NCBI GenBank assembly: GCA_003553165.1
Contig: PUOZ01000324.1
Location: 1 to 11,843 of the forward strand
DNA: 11,843 nucleotides
From: Thioalkalivibrio sp.
GTDB lineage: Bacteria; Pseudomonadota; Gammaproteobacteria; Ectothiorhodospirales; Ectothiorhodospiraceae
Reading direction: 5' to 3'
Below, one piece after another: positions 7,045 to 11,843 of this stretch. How positions within the stretch are numbered: the first letter of the stretch is position 1; every line of letters begins with the position of its first letter. The notes below the pieces were generated by a model that saw only the letters and a list, made by a program, of their open reading frames with translations, was not told where the DNA came from and ran no database searches. The position numbers and the translations under genes were made by a program.

Positions 7045-7357
7045 TCGACTGCCCGGTTGCAGGCGGCAGGGACCGTCCAGCCACTCGGACCGGACGCTCT
7101 TGCGACCGCGGTCGGCCGGCATCGTTCTCGGGATGGATGACCCGTTGCCCGGCGACAGGGGGCCGGCTGCTGTCACCCAAGGCGCGGCCCAGTCGGCCAC
7201 GCATGTGGCCAGATGGCGGATTCGCCCGGTGCCCCGACGGATCTGGTCACTGTTGCGTCAAAAATGGTCACCCCGCCGGGCCGTTGAACCCTCACCTTGC
7301 GTTCAGGATGGCCGTTGCCCGTCTTGGGCGGGTGAAGGTGAAAGTCACGGCCCGGTT

Positions 7358-7475
7358 CTGTAGGTCGGGTTAGCGTAGCGTAACCCGACGAGCCGGGGAC
7401 GCCGCTGTTTTGCGACCACGGGTGGGTACGAAACGCGTCGGGTTACGCCCTTTTGGGCTAACCCGCGACCTACAG
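7358..7475. repeat. REP-like inverted repeat pair, family B
   Basis: CTGTAGGTCGGGTTAGC (7358-7374) recurs inverted as GCTAACCCGCGACCTACAG ending at 7475, so the outer arms can pair over a span of about 118 nt. Each arm is also a small palindrome by itself: GGGTTAGCGTAGCGTAACCC on the left and GGGTTACGCCCTTTTGGGC plus TAACCC on the right. This is the head-to-head arrangement of a REP pair. The 'GTAGGTCGGGTTAGCG-TAGCGTAACCCGAC' style is familiar as a dispersed intergenic repeat in gammaproteobacteria. Confidence 0.8.
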
Positions 7476-7528
7476 TTTGCAGCTTTCCATCGGCAGGGGT
7501 CGCGCAGGGTCATGGAAGTTCACCTGGG

Positions 7529-7544
7529 CGGCATGGAAACTGCT
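7529..7544 (+). promoter_or_regulatory. Candidate sigma-54 (-24/-12) promoter for the sugar transferase gene
   Basis: CGGCATGGAAACTGCT matches the sigma-54 consensus TGGCACG-N4-TTGCW at the invariant GG (7530-7531) and GC (7542-7543), which are separated by exactly 10 nt. Most other positions also fit (GGCA.G....TGCT). The predicted start is near 7555, about 93 nt before the preferred ATG. A GGAAGT/ACTTCC inverted pair (7514-7519, 7548-7553) brackets it. Exosortase-type exopolysaccharide clusters are known to be controlled by the RpoN-dependent PrsK/PrsR system in some bacteria, which fits the gene downstream. This is sequence pattern only. Confidence 0.45.
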
Positions 7545-7647
7545 AGGACTTCCCTCCAGTGGCGGAGAATCAAACCAAAGGACCGGGCCGGCGTAGCAGC
7601 GTCGGCGTGCCGCTATGAGGGTCGCGCAGTTTCGAGAAGCTATTCGC

Positions 7648-9183
7648 ATGGGATATTTCACCGACAACAGGCTTACCCGCCGCGCCGATCTGGATCAGGG
7701 GGCGACGGGCGGGGCTGCGCCCCGGCCGCCGGCGTCAACTCCGGCGTTTCCCGGGATGCGCAGGACGCTGCGTCTGCGTCACGGGCACGTCCAGTTTCTC
7801 GGGCGCGATATCCCGACCCCCGTGATCCTGCTGGCACTGGCCGAGTTCCTGATCCTGATGGGGGCCCTCTACCTGGCGGTGATTGTTTGGTTTCCCGGCA
7901 CGGGTCGCGAGGCTGCGGTTGCCCATGGCGGCCAGCTGTCGAATGCGCTGGCCTTCGCGGCGGTGAACATGGTTGCGATGCTCAGCATGGGCCTGTACCG
8001 CAAGGGGGCCCGAGAAGGGCTCACCGGCGTATTCCTGCGGCTTGCGGGTGCCCTTGCGTTCGGCGCGGCGGTGCTCGCGGTTCTCTTTTTTCTGCTCCCG
8101 GACACGACGCTGGATCGTGGCGTGATGGCCCTGGCCTTCGGCCTTGCCCTCGCCGGTCTGCTCGCCACGCGCCTGGTCGGCGTCCGCGTGCTGCAGAGGG
8201 ACGCGTTCAAGCGTCGGGTGCTGGTGCTTGGTGCCGGACGCACCGCTTCGCTGTTCAACTTTTTGCGGCGCGTGGCCGACCGCGAGGGCTTCGAAGTCGT
8301 CGCTTTCGTTCCGGGGCCTGGCGAAACGCCCCGGATCGAATCGGAACGGGTCGCGAGGCCCGCCGGACCGCTGATCGATTACGCCCAGGAGCGGTTCGTC
8401 GACGACATCGTGATCGCGCTCGATGACGCACGGGGCGGCTTTGCCATGGATGACCTGCTCGCCTGCAAGATGAACGGCATCGAAGTCCTCGACGCGTCCG
8501 ACTTCTTCGAACGCGAGTGCGGGGTGTTGAAACTCGACGCACTACGTCCCAGCAAGATGATCTTTTCGCGAGGCTTCCGTCAAAGCCTGTACCGGGGAAT
8601 GGTCAAGCGGGTATTGGACATCGTGGCCAGCGCGGTTCTGTTGCTGCTCGCCTGGCCGCTGATGCTGCTGGCGGTCCTGGGCATCGCCATCGAAGGCCGG
8701 GGGCGCGGCTCGGTGCTGTTCCGTCAGGTGCGCATCGGCCAGCAGGGGCGCGAATTCAATCTGCTGAAATTCCGCAGCATGATCATGGATGCCGAGAGCG
8801 ACGGGGTGGCGCGATGGGCCAGCCAGGATGATCCCCGCATCACCCGCTTCGGCGCCTTCATGCGCAAGACCCGCATCGACGAATTGCCGCAACTCTTCAA
8901 CGTTCTGCGCGGGGACATGAGCTTCGTGGGCCCGCGTCCCGAACGGCCCGTGTTCGTGGACCAGTTGGCCAAACGGCTGCCCTTCTATCACCTCCGCCAC
9001 TGGGTCAAGCCGGGCGTGACCGGCTGGGCACAGATCAACTACCCCTATGGGGCCTCCGAGAGGGATGCCCTCGAGAAACTGCAGTACGATCTCTACTACG
9101 TGAAGAATCAGGGTGTTGCGCTGGACCTCCTGATCATCGCGCAGACAGTCGAGGTCGTGCTCTGGGGTCGCGGTTCGCGCTGA
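7648..9183 (+). CDS. Polyprenyl-phosphate sugar transferase, XrtA/PEP-CTERM exopolysaccharide type
   Basis: This membrane enzyme probably transfers the first sugar phosphate from a nucleotide sugar to undecaprenyl phosphate, priming exopolysaccharide synthesis on the cytoplasmic face. From ATG 7648 it has 511 residues: a polar start, four membrane helices at about 57-82, 98-117, 131-151 and 158-177, a nucleotide-binding-like domain (RRVLVLGAGRTASLFNFLRR at about 189-208), a fifth helix at about 323-349 and a C-terminal bacterial sugar transferase domain. The catalytic part shows LLKFRSMIMDAE (372-383), RIDELPQLFNVLRGDMSFVG and PRPERP, all intact. The layout and the gap-free N-terminal half resemble the exosortase-associated (EpsB-like, TIGR03013) group more than plain WbaP; this subgroup assignment is by eye. 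An in-frame ATG at 7615 lacks a ribosome-binding site, whereas the one at 7648 has GAGAAG at 8 nt. It converges on asnB, and a hairpin repeat lies 12 nt after its stop. Confidence 0.9.
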   Translation: MGYFTDNRLTRRADLDQGATGGAAPRPPASTPAFPGMRRTLRLRHGHVQFLGRDIPTPVILLALAEFLILMGALYLAVIVWFPGTGREAAVAHGGQLSNALAFAAVNMVAMLSMGLYRKGAREGLTGVFLRLAGALAFGAAVLAVLFFLLPDTTLDRGVMALAFGLALAGLLATRLVGVRVLQRDAFKRRVLVLGAGRTASLFNFLRRVADREGFEVVAFVPGPGETPRIESERVARPAGPLIDYAQERFVDDIVIALDDARGGFAMDDLLACKMNGIEVLDASDFFERECGVLKLDALRPSKMIFSRGFRQSLYRGMVKRVLDIVASAVLLLLAWPLMLLAVLGIAIEGRGRGSVLFRQVRIGQQGREFNLLKFRSMIMDAESDGVARWASQDDPRITRFGAFMRKTRIDELPQLFNVLRGDMSFVGPRPERPVFVDQLAKRLPFYHLRHWVKPGVTGWAQINYPYGASERDALEKLQYDLYYVKNQGVALDLLIIAQTVEVVLWGRGSR

Positions 9184-9194
9184 ATAAGTCGATT

Positions 9195-9279
9195 CCGTTC
9201 ATGGTTCGACAAGCTCACCACGAACGGAATCATCCATTTGCCGTTCGTCCTGTGCTTGTCGAAGGAAGCCTGTCGAAGG
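9195..9279. repeat. Inverted-repeat element, family C, between convergent genes
   Basis: TTCGACAAGCTCACCACGAACGG (9205-9227) pairs with the copy at 9241-9263 (CCGTTCGTCCTGTGCTTGTCG...) at 20 of 23 positions across a 13-nt loop. The unit 9195-9227 is also self-complementary (CCGTTCATGGT...ACCACGAACGG), and TGTCGAAGG is repeated at 9258 and 9271. This 'GGTTCGACAAGCTCACCACGAACGG' type of sequence is a widespread dispersed repeat in proteobacterial genomes. Placed between two converging 3' ends it could stop or protect transcripts from both sides. The lack of a U-tract argues against a classical terminator. Confidence 0.75.
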
Positions 9280-9437
9280 CCATTGCTCAGCGTTGCTCTA
9301 TTGGGCCATGCGAAAAGTTCGGTATCAGATCGCGGCGCCATATTGATCGAACTTCCCGCCTGGCCCACTAGCCCGCGCCTCGAGAAGCTGCCGGAGGGGG
9401 TCTTTTCCGCCCCGGCGCAGCCCAAGACCGACAGCGC

Positions 9438-11456
9438 CTACGGGCGCCAGCCCAGCGCCTCGGCCTTGCGGCGGGCGATGCGCGGGATGTCGGCGGCGAC
9501 GAAATGCGCGTGCAGCACCTGTACGCCGATCATGTGGTTGATCACCGCGTCGAGCTGCACCTGGGTGGAGACCGAGGTGTCCTCGGCCTCGTGCAGTTCG
9601 AACAGGCGCCGCACGCCGTCGGGGTCCAGCAGGCCGGCCTCGCGGATCGCCTCGTCGGACAGGTACTGGTCTGCCAGCGCCTTCATCGCCGCCCATTTCT
9701 TCGGGTCGGTGTGCGCCGGCGGGGCCATGAACGCGAACTTCTCGCGCTCGTAGAGTACCTTGGGCAGCAGGCCCTTCATCGCCTCGCGCAGCACGTATTT
9801 CTCGACGCGGCCCTTGATGCGCATCGACGGCGGCAGCTGTGCCGCGAACTCGGCGAGGTGGTGGTCCAGGAATGGCGGGCGCGCTTCCATCGAGTTCGCC
9901 ATGTCGACACGGTCGCCGCCCCAGGTCAGGATCTGGCCCTCGAGCATGGTCTTGATCCAGACGTACTGGGCCTTGTCCAGCGGGTGCCGGCCCTCCAGCA
10001 TGTCGCCGTCCAGGGCCGCCGCGATGGCGGCCCCGGGCGCGTAGCCCTCGAGTGCGGCCCGGCGTTCCGGTGTCAGCAGCCCCGGCACGTGCTCGGCCGC
10101 CGCCAGCCAGGGCTGCAGGCAGGAGGGCGTGAAGCCAACCAGACCGGTGAGCGCGGGGTCATCCAGTTCGTTCTCGGCGAGCATGGCGCCGCTGAACAGC
10201 TTGTTGCTCTCGGCCAGCATCTGTTGCCATACCGCGCGTTCCGCGGCGTCCATGGTGTCGAGTCCGTGCAGGAAAAGGTCGCGCCGGAAAGCCGGGTAGC
10301 CCCCGAAGAGCTCGTCCGAGCCCTCGCCGGTCACCACCACCTTGTAGCCGGCCTCGTTCACGTGGCGGCTCATCAGCAGCTTGGCGACGCCGAGCGTGTT
10401 GTAGATCGTGCGCTCGGCATGCCAGAGCGTCTCGACCAGGTTGTCGTAGAGGTGGTCGGCCTGCAGGGTCATGATGTCCTGGTCGGCGCCGACGCTCTCT
10501 GCCATTTCCCGCGCGATCGCGGTCTCGTCGTAGGCAACGTCGTCAAAGCCGATGGTGAAGGCCTTGACCGGGCTCTGCTGGGTCGCAGCAGCCAGGCCCA
10601 GCGTGATGCAGGAATCGATGCCTCCGGACAGATAGCAGGCCACCGGGACATCGGCCTCCAGGCGCAGCTGCACTGCTTCCATCAACTGTTCGCGCACGCC
10701 CTCGATCCAGTATTCCTCGTCTTCCTCGCTGTGTTCGGCGCGTTCCGCGGCCAGCGGGAAGTCCATGTCCCAGTACTTCTCCTGGCGGACCTTCAGCTTG
10801 CCGTGGGCGCGCTCGACGATGACCACGTGGCCCGGCTTGACCTGGTGGATGCCCTCGAAGGCGGTGGTGCCCGGCACCATTGTCTGCATCAGCTGGTGGA
10901 ACAGCCCGGTATCCGAGAACCGCCGCGGGACGTCGGGGTGCGCGAACAGGACCTTGAGTTCGGATCCGAACACGAAGGCGCCGTCGGCCTCGGTGAAATA
11001 CAGCGGTTTGACCCCGAAACGGTCGCGGATCAGCACCAGCCGGTCGTGCTCGCGGTCGTAGAGCGAGATCGCGAATTCGCCGCGGAAGTGCGGGATTGCA
11101 TCCTCCAGCCCAAGCCGCTCGTAGAGATGCATCACCATCTCCGAGTCGCTCTTGGTGCGGAATTTCACGCCGCGCAGGGTCAGGTCGGTGCGGATGCGCT
11201 TGTAGTCGTAGAGCTCGCCGTTGACCGCGGTCATGATCCTGCCGCCGGTCATGCAGAACGGCTGCCGGCCCCGGTTTTCGTCCAGGTCGATGATCGACAG
11301 CCGGGCATGGGAGAATCCGACCCCGCGGTCGTCCTGGGTCAGGTAGCCGAAGCCGTCGGGCCCGCGGTGGTACTGGATGGCCGCCATCGCCACCAGCGTT
11401 TCGGGATCGACCCGGCGGTCCGGGTCGGCGTGAAAGATGCCTGCAATGCCACACAT
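9438..11456 (-). CDS. asnB: Asparagine synthetase B-type glutamine-hydrolysing amidotransferase
   Basis: The family transfers ammonia from glutamine to an acyl-adenylate made from ATP. The glutaminase half starts with the nucleophile Cys2 (MCGIAGIFHADP), then RGPDG (31-35), SHARLSIIDL, AVNGELYDY and RFGVKPLY. The synthetase half has the ATP pyrophosphatase loop SGGIDS (277-282), TGEGSDELFGGY (376-387) and DRVDMANSMEARPPFLDH. All key residues look intact. At 672 residues it is longer than classical AsnB (about 550). Much of the excess lies after the GGYPAFRR motif and at the C-terminus. Long AsnB-like proteins often amidate sugars, peptides or cell-surface polymers instead of making asparagine, and relatives occur in exosortase/exopolysaccharide clusters. 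With the sugar transferase next door that role is plausible but unproven. The start ATG at 11456 has AGGAGA at about 7 nt. Its leader is filled by two repeat hairpins. Confidence 0.9.
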   Translation of the reverse strand: MCGIAGIFHADPDRRVDPETLVAMAAIQYHRGPDGFGYLTQDDRGVGFSHARLSIIDLDENRGRQPFCMTGGRIMTAVNGELYDYKRIRTDLTLRGVKFRTKSDSEMVMHLYERLGLEDAIPHFRGEFAISLYDREHDRLVLIRDRFGVKPLYFTEADGAFVFGSELKVLFAHPDVPRRFSDTGLFHQLMQTMVPGTTAFEGIHQVKPGHVVIVERAHGKLKVRQEKYWDMDFPLAAERAEHSEEDEEYWIEGVREQLMEAVQLRLEADVPVACYLSGGIDSCITLGLAAATQQSPVKAFTIGFDDVAYDETAIAREMAESVGADQDIMTLQADHLYDNLVETLWHAERTIYNTLGVAKLLMSRHVNEAGYKVVVTGEGSDELFGGYPAFRRDLFLHGLDTMDAAERAVWQQMLAESNKLFSGAMLAENELDDPALTGLVGFTPSCLQPWLAAAEHVPGLLTPERRAALEGYAPGAAIAAALDGDMLEGRHPLDKAQYVWIKTMLEGQILTWGGDRVDMANSMEARPPFLDHHLAEFAAQLPPSMRIKGRVEKYVLREAMKGLLPKVLYEREKFAFMAPPAHTDPKKWAAMKALADQYLSDEAIREAGLLDPDGVRRLFELHEAEDTSVSTQVQLDAVINHMIGVQVLHAHFVAADIPRIARRKAEALGWRP

Positions 11457-11473
11457 GGCCTGTCTCCTGGGAG

Positions 11474-11616
11474 TTCAGATTCGGGAAGGGCGTTTTTCAC
11501 CACGAAGAACACGAAGGACACGAAGAAGGGCTTTTTTGGGTTTGAATCAAAATTCATTTCATCCTGGATCAAAAACCTTCGTGGTCTTCGTGTTCTTCGT
11601 GGTGCAATCCCGCCCT
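11474..11616. repeat. Long inverted repeat, family D, copy 1
   Basis: The left arm 11483-11525 (GGGAAGGGCG, then TTTTTCACCACGAAGAACAC and GAAGGACACGAAG) pairs with the right arm 11577-11616 (CTTCGTGGTCTTCGTGTTC, then TTCGTGGTGCAATCCCGCCCT). The loop of about 50 nt is AT-rich. The arms are built from a near 8-9 nt internal period, CACGAAGA/GACACGAAG. This unit type is a common dispersed repeat in environmental proteobacteria. The arm edge is only about 27 nt from the asnB start codon. Confidence 0.8.
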
Positions 11617-11620
11617 GGAT

Positions 11621-11763
11621 TTCAGATTCGGGAAGGGCGTTTTTCACCACGAAGCGCACGAAGACACGAAGTTCATTTAATCAAGGGCGAAGTGCCCTTC
11701 CCTTTTAAACCCTAAAGAGTATTTCTTCGTGTCTTCGTGTTCTTCGTGGTGCAATCCCGCCCT
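11621..11763. repeat. Long inverted repeat, family D, copy 2
   Basis: This is a second copy in the same orientation, with a 147-nt period: TTCAGATTCGGGAAGGGCG recurs at 11621. The left arm 11630-11671 pairs with the right arm 11725-11763. The loop differs entirely from that of copy 1 and contains its own perfect stem AAGGGC-GAAGT-GCCCTT (11683-11699). Arms conserved with unrelated loops suggest selection or recent copying of the arms, not of the whole unit. Confidence 0.8.
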
Positions 11764-11773
11764 TGTTCTTGAT

Positions 11774-11843
11774 CTACTCCGGGGTGTCCATCACCGCGCT
11801 GATCCGGCGCACCATCGAGGTGAGCAGGGCCATGCGGATGAAC
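11774..11843 (-). CDS. C-terminal fragment of an unidentified minus-strand gene (cut by window edge)
   Basis: The minus-strand frame ends ...FIRMALLTSMVRRISAVMDT plus PE and a TAG stop (11776-11774). Only 22 residues are inside the window and I cannot name the family. Support comes from orientation (the same as asnB), position just outside the repeat block, and amphipathic protein-like content. The opposite strand also has an open frame here (IYSGVSITALIRRTIEVSRA), so coding direction is not certain. If real, this gene lies 317 nt upstream of asnB and the repeats fill the gap between them. Confidence 0.4.
   Translation of the reverse strand, partial: FIRMALLTSMVRRISAVMDTPE

Larger units (their letters stand above)
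7045..7647. other. Intergenic region upstream of the sugar transferase
   Basis: This stretch of about 600 nt has no credible gene. It contains a 12-nt perfect palindrome CGACCGCGGTCG (7103-7114), a direct repeat TGGTCAC at 7244 and 7265, a REP-like palindrome pair (7358-7475), a sigma-54-type promoter match (7529-7544) and a leader of about 90 nt. Reading frames that run into it from the hot-dog gene are off-frame continuations. Confidence 0.6.
11457..11773. other. Repeat-filled intergenic region upstream of asnB
   Basis: These 317 nt are almost wholly made of two tandem copies of one inverted-repeat unit. Only the asnB ribosome-binding site (AGGAGA, about 11464-11469) and a few bases lie outside them. 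I see no clear promoter. The region is AT-richer than its neighbours, mainly in the two hairpin loops. Confidence 0.7.

Noticed and set aside
6043-7200. 385-residue minus-strand frame opposite the hot-dog gene
   Set aside because: The composition is that of a shadow frame (Gln/His/Arg-rich), whereas the plus-strand frame has the MaoC-type motif and hydrophobic beta pattern.
9504-11708. 734-residue open frame on the plus strand opposite asnB
   Set aside because: It is a mirror frame of a GC-rich gene. Its peptide is rich in His, Arg, Gly and Val without domain patterns, and its end runs through the repeats. The minus strand encodes an intact AsnB.
11474-11763. CRISPR array or tandem operator from the repeated CACGAAGA units
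   Set aside because: The repeats are inverted arms of two hairpins with no regular repeat-spacer pattern, and no cas gene is present.

Overview
The window looks like chromosomal DNA from a GC-rich gammaproteobacterium. It holds a type II secretion operon, a cofactor-independent phosphoglycerate mutase, an undecaprenyl-phosphate sugar transferase of the kind found in exosortase/PEP-CTERM exopolysaccharide clusters, and several families of REP-like palindromes between genes. An Ectothiorhodospiraceae/Chromatiales-type host (for example Thioalkalivibrio-like) is my guess from gene content and style of repeats. It is an inference, not something the sequence proves.

Left third (1-4602, all minus strand). 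In transcription order these are gpmI, gspC, gspD and the first 28 codons of gspE, cut by the window edge. gspC, gspD and gspE are tightly packed: 8 nt or less between gspC and gspD, and a 4-nt ATGA overlap between gspD and gspE. They encode the inner-membrane clamp, the outer-membrane secretin and the ATPase of the type II secretion machine. gpmI lies 138 nt upstream of gspC.

Middle (4603-7044). A 555-nt divergent intergenic region carries a promoter for each side and two tandem REP-like palindromes. To its right, on the plus strand, is a NarL/FixJ-type regulator with an intact LuxR DNA-binding domain. Its receiver lacks the phospho-accepting Asp and part of the acidic pocket, so it is probably not controlled by ordinary phosphorylation. 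Next is a 335-residue protein with an N-terminal MaoC-like hot-dog motif and no clear family assignment.

Right half (7045-11843). A 600-nt gap contains a pair of REP-like palindromes and a good sigma-54-type (-24/-12) promoter match. It leads into the polyprenyl-phosphate sugar transferase (plus strand), which starts exopolysaccharide repeat-unit synthesis on the lipid carrier. Convergent to it is a 672-residue AsnB-type glutamine amidotransferase (minus). A repeat-derived hairpin separates the two 3' ends. Upstream of asnB are two tandem 147-bp copies of a 'CACCACGAAGAACACGAAG'-type inverted repeat. The last 70 nt appear to be the C-terminus of another minus-strand gene.

How they fit together: secretion (gspCDE), glycan-chain initiation (the sugar transferase) and possibly glycan amidation (AsnB-like) all concern the cell envelope and surface. 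I do not see a complete new multi-gene system. The best leads are the degenerate-receiver regulator with its hot-dog-fold neighbour, and the sigma-54-like promoter in front of the sugar transferase.
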